DNA of 64,000 bases. It comes from Sinonovacula constricta. Lineage: Eukaryota > Mollusca > Bivalvia > Cardiida > Solecurtidae. Under the pieces are notes generated by a model. That model was not told where the DNA came from, ran no database searches, and saw only the letters and a program-made list of their open reading frames with translations. Positions within the stretch are counted from its first letter, which is position 1. Every line of letters begins with the position of its first letter. The position numbers and the translations under genes are program-made. The stretch is from contig CM017559.1 of NCBI GenBank assembly GCA_007844125.1, positions 31,781,926 through 31,845,925 on the forward strand, in the 5' to 3' direction. Shown here in pieces: positions 12,625 through 24,300 of the stretch.

Positions 12625-12822
12625 TATATATATAGGATTGCGTAATTGGAATATTAACAACTGTTTCCTTTACAAACTGTGAATGACTATGTTCAACCCC
12701 CAGATATAGCATACATACACTTGGATCTTATATATATATAAATCTTTATTTGTTTTCTTTCTTACTTTGTTGGTTGATTTTGTTATTTCTTATACATTTT
12801 GTAATTTCTTTCATTCTTTTAG

Positions 12823-12830
<8 letters not shown>
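12236..12830. repeat. Long inverted repeat with TA-rich spacers
   Basis: The block at 12236-12330 (AGAACTAAAAGAATGAAAGA through AACAAATAAAG) reappears inverted at about 12448-12540 and again at about 12741-12826. The arms are close to 90 bp and could extrude as a cruciform. Confidence 0.85.
12541..12621. repeat. (TA)n microsatellite
   Basis: Nearly uninterrupted TA dinucleotide run inside MITE copy 2. Its true length in the assembly may be unreliable. Confidence 0.95.

Positions 12831-12902
<72 letters not shown>
12825..12902. repeat. (TA)n microsatellite
   Basis: Second long TA dinucleotide run of MITE copy 2, joining the inverted arm to the right arm. Confidence 0.95.
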
Positions 12903-12904
<2 letters not shown>

Positions 12905-14689
12905 TGCGTAATTGGTATATTCACAACTGTTTCCTTTACAAACTGTGAATGACTATGTTCAACCCCCAGATATAGCATACATACACTTGGATCTTGAACA
13001 ATACCTGTGTGACAGACACATCGTTACAGACTGTGGCAGCCTGGCTTATCAGAAAACAGATGCCCTCACATGCTGGGTGGGGCAATAAATGGGGGGGGGT
13101 CACTTATATAAGGCTCTTGAGACCCCTTTAAGACAGTAGTTTGGAAACAGCAGTAGTTCCAAAACAACCACTTGATTTCTGAAAGTTTCTCCAAATATTG
13201 GTTCTTTTCTACTTTTCACATTTTTCCGAAGATTTTCGACGCATTTTGAAGTGCAAAAAAAACAACAACCACAGTCGATTGAAAATATCACCTGTGTAAC
13301 AATTTAAGTCAACACCGTTTAACGAAACTTGGGGAAAAAAACATTGTGGTCAGAAAAAAACACAGTCCTAATGTAAGCAATCAAACTTATGCATCAAAAT
13401 GTATAATCTATACCTATTCTTGGTTAACTTAATACAAACTTTTGTTTTATGATTGTGAAAAGCAAAATATACCATGTTTTATGTTTGTTTGTATGAGCAG
13501 CTATTCTGGAACATCTGAGAGCACATCCCAGATGGGGGAAATCTCAAACATATTGAACGATTTTGTAAAAACTTCATTTATTCAATAAATTCTGTGTGTT
13601 GTTTTATACCACTCATTTACACACACCCCCACCTCTCTCTCTCGTCTACAAAATCACATGATTAGCTATGATTGGATGTGAGATTCCAGCAGTTTGCCTT
13701 AAGTAAATTGACAATTTTGACAGTCTGTTTCCTTCACTGAATGAAACCAGAGCTTCTTCCTGTTTCTAGACAGAAAGGAAAAAAAAGTATAGGATTTTTA
13801 ATCTCTTTACTTTTAATTTGTTTTTATTCCCACCTGTTCAGAATACTATTGTATATACATGTGGCTCCTTTAACCAAATTAAATATATGCCATGCAAAAT
13901 GAGTTTTGTGTCACTAAAACAACATTTGAAAATATCCAGAGACAATCCTACATAGTAGGGAAAGAAAAACTTATATAAGACCCAGTGACATTTAGAATGT
14001 CTCAGTGTAATGGCTTTAAGAAAACTTCAGAAATTATAATGCAAGTTCAACACATCTTCTTAATCAAAATACATTTTTAAATATATATACCGGGACACTG
14101 AAGGCCAGTTGTTATGATTGTAATGCTGAGCTATGCTGTATATCTACATAGGATTAATATACTGTTACTTACAATAAAATGGACCAATCCATATTTTGAT
14201 ATCATTGAAGATGTGTATCCCATATTCATACACATATATTAAAGTGATTTCTTTAACAAAATCTAGTGAAGTGATGTGCTTTGACATCATGTATGTCTGC
14301 ATGTTTCCCAAGCATAACATTTCACTTTTATTTGTCCATTACTATAAAGACAATCATTACTTAATAAATTAAATAGCATTTGTTTTATTTTTCTTCAGGT
14401 GCATCAAGGAACTGAGCCAGGTGAAGGTACCAGTACATGTAGCCTGCCTGCTAGAGAGGCGTCTGTGACTTTGTCAGATATTTCAATTTTGGTACAAATT
14501 TTGGTGTTGTAAAAGATTACCATCACTTCAAAATATAACCTCCCAGAACTGATCTTCCAACTACAAGACCTGTAGATAGTGAATATAATAACATTCATGA
14601 TAAAAGTGCATGTCTTGTCTGGATCCCAGAACTATCCACATTTCACCCTAGTTTAAACACCTTGTTAACAGATGAAAAACGTAATATTT

Positions 14690-14980
14690 TTGGTCAGATA
14701 TAGCAGGTCTCCCATTTGGCCATGTTCCAAGAGAACTAGCATTTTGTTATAGAAAGGTGTTAGATGAAGAGGGAATAGTATAAGCTGAAGTCTGTGGTAA
14801 CCCAGTACCAAGTTCATACCCCTGGCCAGACCAACATGATATTGGTGGTGGGGTTCATCTGCCTTGTAATTACTTCATCAAGCCAGTAGCAAAGTATTTT
14901 GATCAAACACTTGCACAAGTTATCAAGACAGTTTCAATAATGGAACCTGGATCAACTATTTCAATTGAATGTTTGAAAGA
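14690..14980 (+). pseudogene. Decayed HIRAN-like coding fragment
   Basis: One frame reads LPFGHVPRELAFCYRKVLDE, one in-frame TAA, then AEVCGNPVPSSYPWPDQHD and GGGVHLPCNYFIKP, and stays open to about 14980. The GHVPRE motif followed by a GGGV-LPC strand resembles the HIRAN-like domain (GHVPRE then a glycine-rich turn and a PC strand) seen in many invertebrate proteins. No start is visible and a stop interrupts it, so it is called a relic. It lies about 0.5 kb upstream of SETD4, perhaps within its 5' intron. Confidence 0.45.
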
Positions 14981-15480
14981 GAATATACATATGGTTGGGA
15001 TACCATTTGTCCTGTTGTACCTTTATTGCATGTTACACATGTAAAAAGTGTAGCGATAAACTGATGAATACTCAGTATGCTTAATGATGGACAGTGCTCT
15101 GTTCGGATAAGCTGTATTCGTGAACAGGCACTGGTCACTTGCAGTAAGTTATGTAAGATTGTATGGGCCAATTTTAATAGTGTTTTAGGGGATTAGACAG
15201 AGATTGTCCCAGGGAGGCAGTAGATCAAATGGGCTCATTGTGAGATGAGCCCTTTAAAGTGGTAGTATCCCTGGGATATCTGGAGAGATCTTATGTCAGT
15301 GCCAAAAACTTAATCTGGGGAGTCTGTCAACCAACCAGTGGTTTTATCCAGACATATATTTAGAGTCTGTTTGCACCACAAATAGCTTAGTATTGCTACT
15401 GAGTCTCTGGTATCAATAACTACAACAACAAATTAAAAAGAAATAAAAAATTGTTTCAAGCTAATTTAAAATTTCTATTA

Positions 15481-15483
15481 CAG
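15481..15483 (+). other. Likely 3' splice site of a SETD4 5'-UTR intron
   Basis: A pyrimidine-containing run ending TTTCTATTACAG is followed after 14 nt by the SETD4 start codon, so the coding region probably begins just after a leader intron. The upstream leader exon was not located. Confidence 0.55.
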
Positions 15484-15497
15484 TTGAACTCCTTAAA

Positions 15498-16787
15498 ATG
15501 GGACGCACTGGAAGATTAAAATGCAGGAAGAGGGATGGTTTGAACAATGAAAACAGACCTGTGACCTGTGCTGAAAATGACTCAATAATCAAGCTTCGAC
15601 ATTGGATGAAAGATCAGTCAGGTTTTAAATGTGACCTCATTCCTGCCAATTTCAAAACCACAGGTCGAGGGGTAATGACCAAGAAAAAAGTGAACCCAGG
15701 AAGTACCTTGATATCTTTACCATCCAAACTCCTTATCACAACAGCCACAGTACTGCAAAGTGATATTGGATGTCACATCAAACATTGGACACCGAAGTTG
15801 ACTCCACAGCAATGTATATCTGTTTATCTTATTTGGGAGAAGTTCAAGGAGGAAGTTTCATTTTGGCAGCCATACATCAACACACTTCCAGAATGCTTCA
15901 CAACTCCTGCCTTCTTCTCACAAAAAGAGTTGTCTTTCCTTACTTGTTCTGTCAGGGATCAAGCTATTGCTGAGGTTCAAAAAGTTCAAGAAAAGTATAA
16001 AGAGGTGGCGCAATATTCTACAACAAACTGGCCAGAATTTAATCAGCATTTAACATTTTCCAGATTCCAATGGGCATGGTATGTGATAAACACAAGAAGT
16101 GTTTATTTACATTCCGAAACAAGCATTCATCTTTCCCAAGCCGAATCAGACAATATTGCCCTTGCACCTTTCCTGGATTTGTTTAATCATTCTTCCAATG
16201 CAAACATCACAGCTGGTCTTAACACAGCAAATGGTTGTTATGAGATACAATCTTTTGACACTTACAATCCTTTTGAACAGGTTTTTATCTCGTATGGAGC
16301 TCATTGCAATAGAAAACTATTCTTAGATTACGGGTTTTGTATTTCAAATAATTACCAAGATGAGTTTGAAGTTTCAACTGATGTTCTTATGACAATGGCA
16401 GATAAATTTAAAATAGAAAACCGTCTGAAAAAATGCCAGATCCTTCGTGAAAACAATTTATTGAATAATTTAACTTGTAGCAGAGATGGATTATCATGGA
16501 AGTTCTTGGTTGTAATTAGGACTTTATTTATGGATTGGCATGAACTAAAATGTTGGAACAGTGTTTACTCTGAGGAGAGACATGAATGTGATTTATGCCA
16601 GAGTGATGCATTGCAGTTAGTAAAATGCATCCTTAAATTTTACTTAGATGAGAATAGGAGTCTGTGGAAGCATGTTGTAACCGAGCAATGTGATACTGAC
16701 CATGCTGATCATATAGGTATTGCTCTACAATTGATAGATATTGAAAAATGCATACTTGAGCAGTGTCTTAGTAAATGTACATGTTAA
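15498..16787 (+). CDS. SETD4: SET domain-containing protein 4 (protein-lysine methyltransferase)
   Basis: An uninterrupted 429-codon frame starting at AAAATGG. It follows the SETD4/Rubisco-LSMT-type layout: the TGRG turn at residues 55-58, an insert-containing SET domain, the cofactor/knot motif LAPFLDLFNHS (N230-H231-S232), then VFISYGAHCNRKLFLDYGF with Tyr266 and Tyr278 at the active-site positions, and a helical C-terminal substrate-binding region. The start GRTGRLKCRKR resembles human GRTSRIRRRK. SETD4 proteins methylate histone lysines and have been linked to cell quiescence; substrates here are not predictable. The coding region lacks introns. It is tail-to-tail with PDCD7 and head-to-head with MSH6. 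Length is close to human SETD4 (about 440 residues). Confidence 0.93.
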   Translation: MGRTGRLKCRKRDGLNNENRPVTCAENDSIIKLRHWMKDQSGFKCDLIPANFKTTGRGVMTKKKVNPGSTLISLPSKLLITTATVLQSDIGCHIKHWTPKLTPQQCISVYLIWEKFKEEVSFWQPYINTLPECFTTPAFFSQKELSFLTCSVRDQAIAEVQKVQEKYKEVAQYSTTNWPEFNQHLTFSRFQWAWYVINTRSVYLHSETSIHLSQAESDNIALAPFLDLFNHSSNANITAGLNTANGCYEIQSFDTYNPFEQVFISYGAHCNRKLFLDYGFCISNNYQDEFEVSTDVLMTMADKFKIENRLKKCQILRENNLLNNLTCSRDGLSWKFLVVIRTLFMDWHELKCWNSVYSEERHECDLCQSDALQLVKCILKFYLDENRSLWKHVVTEQCDTDHADHIGIALQLIDIEKCILEQCLSKCTC

Positions 16788-16958
16788 TTAAAAATTGTCA
16801 GTGACAAAAGTTTTGTGCAATTTCTTTTGTCCACGAAGTAATTGAATCAGATATGGACAATTTAACAATTTTAGTAAATCTTAAATTTTAGTTACCTTAC
16901 AATACCAAAGTATTTTATACTTTTATACAAAAAGCAAATCTTAAAGTGTGAATATAAA

Positions 16959-16964
16959 AATAAA
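16959..16964 (+). terminator. Candidate poly(A) signal for SETD4
   Basis: AATAAA about 170 nt after the SETD4 stop codon, in A-rich sequence. Confidence 0.5.
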
Positions 16965-18204
16965 AAGTTAATTTAAAAAAAAAATTAACCCCATTTTTCA
17001 TCAGAAAAGCAATAACCTTGTATAAAAGTCATATAAAAATATTCTACAATATCCTAATATGTTTAAAAATGTCTTGACGAATTAAAGGATTTGATGCTTA
17101 AACTTTCCAACTTGGCATCAAATGGACCTTAAAGATAGCCTCTGATCATTTGCCTTTGTCAAATACATGTAACAATATCTCTTACCAATGCTTTCCGGAA
17201 TTTGGGCATTATTTCTGCAGATTCTTACTTTAGTATAAGTAAGGATGATTTTGAACACTAGGATGATTTTGAACACTACCTAAATTGTTGGACTGTACTG
17301 ATGACAAAAAATCACTAAATGGTCATTATTTTTAAGCCTATAAATAAGCACAATAGTGATTTCTGCAAAAAATGATTATTGACAATAATGATTAGTGGTA
17401 GGTGAATTAGCCAGATGATGATATGAATTTAATTATCTCAAAAGTGAGTGGTCCTCATATTATCTTAGTTTAAAAATAGCTAATTCTGCAGCAGTTATGA
17501 GTGGATTAATGATTTGCTGTCCATACAGATCTAGGGCATCAATGAACAGCATTTTGCTGAAGGTTTCTGGTAAAAATGACATGGTTATTTGAGAAATAAT
17601 TGTTTGGTTCTATCTGTTGATACCACTTTTAACAGTAAAAAAATTACAATCGGTGAATACAGTCCTAATTTTGTTATAAAGAATAAAAAAACACACCAAA
17701 TTTTATCAACAAAATCTTTATTTCAACATAAAATACTGGTAACTGATCATTAAATGAATCCCGAACAAGTCATAAATCAGCAGTCGGACAAGTAACAAAT
17801 AAACAGCGGTTTCTAATTAGCGATGAAGACAATCAGTTTTATGCCAGGAGTATTTATCAACAATACTTAGTACATGGCTACATGTACAATGCCCGCACCT
17901 GTTCAAAAACAGCCAATCATGACGCACTATATGTAAACGATTCTAGACAAAAAATAAAAGAAACAACTTGTTATATCTTGTTTGTTAGTTGTACATATTA
18001 CAAATGTGTTGTTGTGTTTGTTAATTTTTTTTAAATACTTTCTGGGCTGGAAAAAAATAATCTTTTCAATCACTTGTCCCAGACAAGTAACCTAGACAAA
18101 AAATGACTTGTCCAAAAATTTGTTTCGTTTTCAATTAACAAAGGCAAAAATAATGAGTCTCGTAAGATCATGTTTTGAAGTAAGCAAAAAATTTTTTTAA
18201 ATAA
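16965..18204. other. Intergenic space between convergent genes
   Basis: No gene recognised between the 3' ends of SETD4 and PDCD7. Around 17140-17290 there is diverged sequence like the GGTGGTATC inverted-repeat family (AACAATATCT, TTCTGCAGA), and a short duplication AGGATGATTTTGAACACT at 17240-17280. Confidence 0.5.
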
Positions 18205-18210
18205 TTTATT
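18205..18210 (-). terminator. Candidate poly(A) signal for PDCD7
   Basis: AATAAA on the minus strand, 35 nt past the PDCD7 stop codon. A more distal signal is possible near 17715. Confidence 0.4.
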
Positions 18211-18244
18211 ATGTATAGATAAGGCGGCATGAGAACATAAAGGA

Positions 18245-18380
18245 TCAGGTGACGATGGTGCTGGTCTGTATGGCTGATGCCCAGGGGTCTGAGGTTGGCT
18301 GTGTTGGGAGAACCCATCCCTCTGGAATCGTGGAGGAGCCAGAGGTCCCAGGTAGAACTAGGCACATATCCCAATCATGC
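18245..18380 (-). CDS. PDCD7: PDCD7 coding exon 9 (C-terminus)
   Basis: Acceptor TTTACCATTTCAG. Encodes HDWDMCLVLPG, then IPEGWVLPTQPTSDPWASAI and a TGA stop. Human PDCD7 ends with the matching RHDWDQYLVP and PQGWVLPPLPSNDIWATA. Confidence 0.95.
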
Positions 18381-21300
18381 CTGAAATGGTAAAATAATCC
18401 GGACACTAGATATGAAAAGTGAGTCTTACAATAAGTGGGCATTGTTCATTAATGCTATATCAGACCTTTTTATTGTGAGTACTTATTCACATCACTACAA
18501 TGCAGCGATACTTACCAGTACCAGTAAGAAGTTAGTAGGATAAAAATTTATCTTCAAAATAGCTTCCAATCATCTTAACCTTGGATATATTTTTTTTATT
18601 ACATGTACTTATACATAAGCAATATATTAATTTAAAAACATTATTGTAAAACTGTTACCATATTATTGTTTTTGTTTGTGAAATGTAATGTTTACAGGCA
18701 CATACACAGCAATAGGCAACATATCTCCACGTAGAAAGCTAGATGGCAGCAGTAGCTTCTGATAGTTAGTCCTATTATTTTTCACAGACAGTGCATCTGT
18801 AAGTTTGTTTAGTTTGATTTTGAAAAAAAACTACACTGCAGCAATACAATTATCACTATAATACACAATACAAGTAACAATAGCTGTAATTTGAGGAAAC
18901 AGATCCCAGAAATATGTTAAATTACTAGCAACTCTGCAGTTCAGCCTGAAGACTTGCCAACATTAAGTTTTCACCCCCAACTTTAACCCTTTTCTGTATA
19001 TATACACCATTTTACACCTTTACAAACCATTCACAAATATATTCCATTTTACACCTTTACAAACCATTCACAATCATTAGCTGTATCTGCATGACTAAGG
19101 GTTTATGTGTGGACTGGTTCAGCCTTAAACCTATTATTACAAGCTGAATATACATTTATCTCTTTTAAAGAAAAACACAAAAGTCAGATGAATTTTCAAA
19201 ATTATAGATGAACTATGAATGGAAAGGTTAAGGGGCCAAAGAGTTGCTATTTGGTGACTAATGGTCATGCCTTGGTTGCCCCTGTATTAATAAGATTTAA
19301 ATAATATCGTAAGAAGAGTCAGAAACTCAATTTAGTATGTTTTACCTGATTGACACAAGTGACTCCAAACTGTTTTCAGCTTGATGATAGTACTGCCAAA
19401 ATGGAAACAAAGGGTCATCTATCTGCGGAATTTCTGTAACATTAGGGTATACTTTTAATTAAGACAACCAATAAACACCTAGAAAAAGGAGCCTCATATT
19501 AGTTGACTAATCTAGTCAAGCTAATCTATGTTGGACTCTGGAATGGAGGGTCCTATGTTCGACCCCGAAACTGACCATGTGATGTTAATCCTTGAGAAAG
19601 ACTAATTACTGCATGTTGCTCCAGCACTAGTTCCACCCAGGAAATAGATAGTCAAGACGGACTAATATAAGTGGAAAAGAACTTGTTTCCCAAACAAGAA
19701 TAAATAAATAAATTTAAACTAATTAAACTGAAATAAAAACACAGAGTATATATTACTTACATTAAACTGGATATGAATGAATGCATGACTCTTTAGCATT
19801 TTTTATTTAGTTATCATCATCAATCATTGTTTGAGAAAGACAAAAAACAACAACTAAACTATTTTTGTAAATGAGTCATTTTTTCTTACATTCATTTGTG
19901 CTCTGTTCTTTATTGTCAAACAAATGCAATTAAATTCAACTATTGTTACTTACTGTAACATTCTTTATTATTGCACAAGGCATTAAGATGATAGTCCGCG
20001 CAGAAAAGCAAATATAAATTGGAAGTGCAAATAATGACTGCATATGTAAATGGTGGATGATATTCTAAGTACCAAAATAGAGTGATAGTTTTAATCCATT
20101 TAAATGGTTTACCCTTTAAATGTCTGAAAAGGTTATCGGATTACTGACTTCATAGCCATTGCCATTCCTAATATCGCACAATTATTGGAAATTTAATCCT
20201 CATCATTACTTTGTTTTCCAAAGAGCATTATATCTTCCTTCCTTTTCTGGGCTTTCTGTTTCTCCATAAGTTGTTTCTTAACTTTCTCTCGTTCCTTTTC
20301 CCGTGATTCCTCTTGTTCCCTCTCCAAAATAACCTGGTAAAAAAGCATAAAATAATAATACAACAATATCAAAAAAATACTGTAAACTTACTGCACAATA
20401 ATAAATACAATTGACTTATGGACAACAATCCTTCATGATTATGGCGAAAATTTAACTTTACATTTATCAAAGTGAAAAGAAAAAAATTCATATTCATCTA
20501 TCAGGGCAGAGCTCATTAATACACAAGCAAGACATAATTTTATTAAACTTCAAGATATTTGATATGGTATTTAGAAAATCTTATTCAACTCTGTATATTA
20601 AATACATTCTAATATAAAATGAAAATTCATAATCTAATTTAAAACAATGTATAATCATGTCTCCCCCAAAAAGCAGAACCACTGGCACACCGGTAGTCAG
20701 CTGGAAGACCTTCCCACATAAAGTCCTTCACCCCGAACAGGACTTTAACCTATGCGGTGAGAGGCTAAGCAGTCAGAGAAGTTACAAATCGGTGAATCTA
20801 CCACTATGCCACAGGCGTCCCCACAACTGCTTTAAACCGACCTTCAAAGCAGACTCCTCAGCATGGTAAGTATCAAGTTGTTTCTGCAGCAAGGACTTCA
20901 TACTGTCCATACGTGCCTCAAACATCAAAGAACTGGCTGAGCCTGCAGGTTCACACATTCCCAACACACCTTAAATGATAGTGAAAAGTAAAGTTTAAAA
21001 AAGAATGGCTGGAGAAATGAATTTTCAAAAATAGAGCAGGACATTAATATCATTTACATCAATCTTTTAGCGCACAGCTTCTGTGATTCTGGGTCCCATG
21101 TTGAACATTGTGCTAGAAAATCTGCATGCATATTATCATAAAAATTACACAAAGAGAATTATTATCAGAGAGCTGTCGGTGCTGTCGATTCACAAATTTC
21201 AAATACACTTTAAATAAGAGAAAAAAACACACCACTTAAACTACTAGAACAATGATGTTCAAAACAAAGCGCAAAAAATCTTGTTTCAGTGCTTAACTAG

Positions 21301-24300
21301 CTGTATTGCACAGTATAATATACATAGTATATTTCTACATATATAACTGATATAAAAAAAGAGATCTATTTCAAGATTTAACAGATGGAACGATAATGAT
21401 TAAAATTGTGTATCATGTAGTCAGCCTATTTCACAGTCAAAAACCCGTTAATTTTTCACAGGTTACATATAAAACAATAACAATAAGACATTTTTTAAAT
21501 ATGCAACTTGCTTATGTAAATTAGGAATAAAACAACATGACCAGTAATTTTCTTTGCCTAAAATTTTAGCTGAATATCAGCATTTTCCACACAAGAAATA
21601 CCTGTAGATGATTCCCCCTAATCACTTCAAAAATACCGCCATCAATGGCATTTTCTTTTGCTCCAATTATTGTTTATGACAGGAACATTGCTATGCTGTG
21701 TAAAACTAGTAAAATTATTTGTATTTTCATAATAAAGCTGTTTTGATATTTTCCCAATTTTGAGACTTTTTTCCCCAAATTGAAAGCCACGGGACATTTT
21801 TAAAAAAGCAAAAAAATCACCGATAATAGCCTTAAATATCAGTAATTATTTTTTGTTACTCTAACAGTTTTGGCGTAGAATAAGTAATTTAGTTCTTACT
21901 ACCCAAAGCAATGCCTAAAGTGCTAAAAGACGAATACAATGCTTTTCTGTTTATGAAATCTTGAGTCAGCAGTAAGGAGACTAATGCTTTTATTCTCACC
22001 TTTGGCATGAGTAATACCTGTTGTATACCTTGATGTAACTTCCCCAGTTTTCTATTTCTGAAAATCTAAACTCCAGTCTGCGATTAGAAGACCGGTGTTC
22101 CATTATTTAATAAAATAATTGGTTTTAGGGTTACCCTGTCTTTCCAACCGGTCTCGTCGCAGCTTTCTTAGTTTGTGCACGTTATCAAGCAGCTGTACAG
22201 TCCGGTTGGCCTCTGTAATCTTCTTGCGAACCTGGCTCAGGATTTCATCCCCTTCCTTCTGCATTTCTGCTTCCTACAGGACATTTAAAAATCTCTTACA
22301 TACATAAACATAGTTATATAACCCGATGTCAAGTAGTGTGAAACAACAAATCCCAAGTTGCATTATTTGGATGTTAGTTTTGTTTTTAGTACAAAATCAC
22401 TCATGACAGCAATGTCCAGCTTTAACTGGTAAAGAGAGAACCCAGAAAAATGTTCCGTGGAACCACCAAACCACAATTGTTAGTAGGAAGACCTTCCACA
22501 TACACCAAACAGGGAATAAACCCATGCTTTGAAAGGCTGCGGGTCCCAATAGTTCTAGTTTTGAGACTTACACTCAGCTGCCTCTCAATTGTATTTTAAC
22601 ATTGTAAAAAATATATTAATATAATTGGCTTCTTATGCTTGGCTTTTACCCAGAATAAGAATGTATTTTCATTAGTAAAGTGAGTGTGTAAAATCATTAT
22701 TTGACAGCTACAACAGTTCAACCACAAATGTTTTCATTGATTGTAGATTTGTATGTCTTGTTTTCTCTGATTTCAAATAGCAAAATTGAAAACATTCATG
22801 TTCTGAAGAAGACAGCTTACAATCAGTAAAAATGAAATAATCATATATACGTCTATATAAAAGCTCTATTTTAGTTTGGTTGATGCATACAAAGCCTCAT
22901 TATTACTTGAAGTAACTCTCAGTCTCCTATGTACAAATTAAGCAAATAGTTTAAATTTATATCATTCAGCTGTCTCTGAAAACTGTCTGATCATGATCTT
23001 TTCTATTTGTTGTTAAGTCATTATCAAATCAAGAATATAGGTTCTTGTCTTTGTATGAAATTGTTGTCAAACAATTAGGAATATAAAACTGATTATAAAC
23101 AAAAAAAGCATGAATTAACTTTAAAAATTAAACCAATTAAACAATGCCTTTGCACCTGTTTAGCTTCTTTTTGTTTCTCAACAATCCCCTGCATCTCCTT
23201 GTCTATCTGTGCATGTTTCTCCGCCCGTTGTGACAGCTCTAGTAGCCTCATCTCATAGGCCTCTTGTCGTCTTTGTTTCATCCTCTCCTTCAATAGAGAC
23301 ATATCCATAACTTACACATTTGAACAATACTTTACTATCATTTTTTCTTTATAAAAGCTTACTGTAAAAAAAAAAACAAACTTAAAAATAAAATGAAATG
23401 AGAAATAGTGCAGATAAAAGTAGTTAACAGCCAGACAGACTTGACCTAAGTACCTCCCTAAAAATATTTCTTATCAGTGGTGTTTAATATAAACATGTGC
23501 ATTTGTATTTAAATGAACAATGATCAACAATGAAAACAAAAATACTCAGACCTATCAATGCAAACATTATGGCCCAATTCAAACTAAGCAATTCCAATTT
23601 AAGGTAACTATACTTTCCACGTACAGATACCGGTGTAAATTAATGTGTTTTTGTTTTTTTAAATACATTTCAGCGACCAATTATTATCATTATATCAACG
23701 TCCAGCTTTTTTGTGGAGGAAGACCCCAGACACATGTCTGGATAGAACCATTGGCACACCGCAAATCAGCTGGAAGTCCCTCCCACATTTAGTCCTTCAC
23801 CTGATATGGGACTTGAACCAACGTGGTGAGAGGCTAAGCAGTCAGGAGTTACAAATCAATGTGTTTTTTAAATGCTTATACAAATATAAAGGAATAATTA
23901 GAGGTGGATCTTAAGAGCGCCGATTTGAGAGATCATGCTCTATCAGAATCGACTTATATCAAATACAGCTGGCATTTGTTCACTTTATTAATAAATCTTT
24001 AATCTTTTTGGACGATGTACTCTCCAGTGCAGCATATATTAGACGATCATGTGGTATAAATTGACTGCATTAATTGGTCATATAACAGGGATATACAACA
24101 ATAAAAGCAAGCCCTTAGAAGGTAACTACAACAAGGACAATGTAGGTCATGTTGTAGTTACCAGCTGTTCTTTATATTCACTAAGGTGGTATCCGACAAT
24201 GTGGACATAAAGATTTTTCCTCAAACAACCGAACGGGGTATTGTTACCCGAACAGATCCTGCCAATTGCTATTAATTGATGTCCTACATCTATGAGAAAA

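Larger units (their letters stand above)
11743..13127. mobile_element. piggyBac-like MITE, copy 2, expanded and rearranged
   Basis: Same family as the element 200 bp to its left. The left flank is TTAA (11739-11742) with AGGCATCTCGAAAG; the right end is CTCTTGAGACCCCT followed by TTAA (13128-13131). The left 590 bp is nearly identical to copy 1. The interior then holds two inverted copies of part of itself, a second partial right arm (12636-12728) and long TA runs, expanding it to 1385 bp. Confidence 0.82.

Noticed and set aside
12392..12952. Long frames of alternating Ile-Tyr
   Set aside because: They are translations of the TA microsatellites, not genes.
13100..13291. A cysteine-rich 63-codon minus-strand frame
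   Set aside because: It runs into the MITE end, has no signal peptide or family match, and no splice support.
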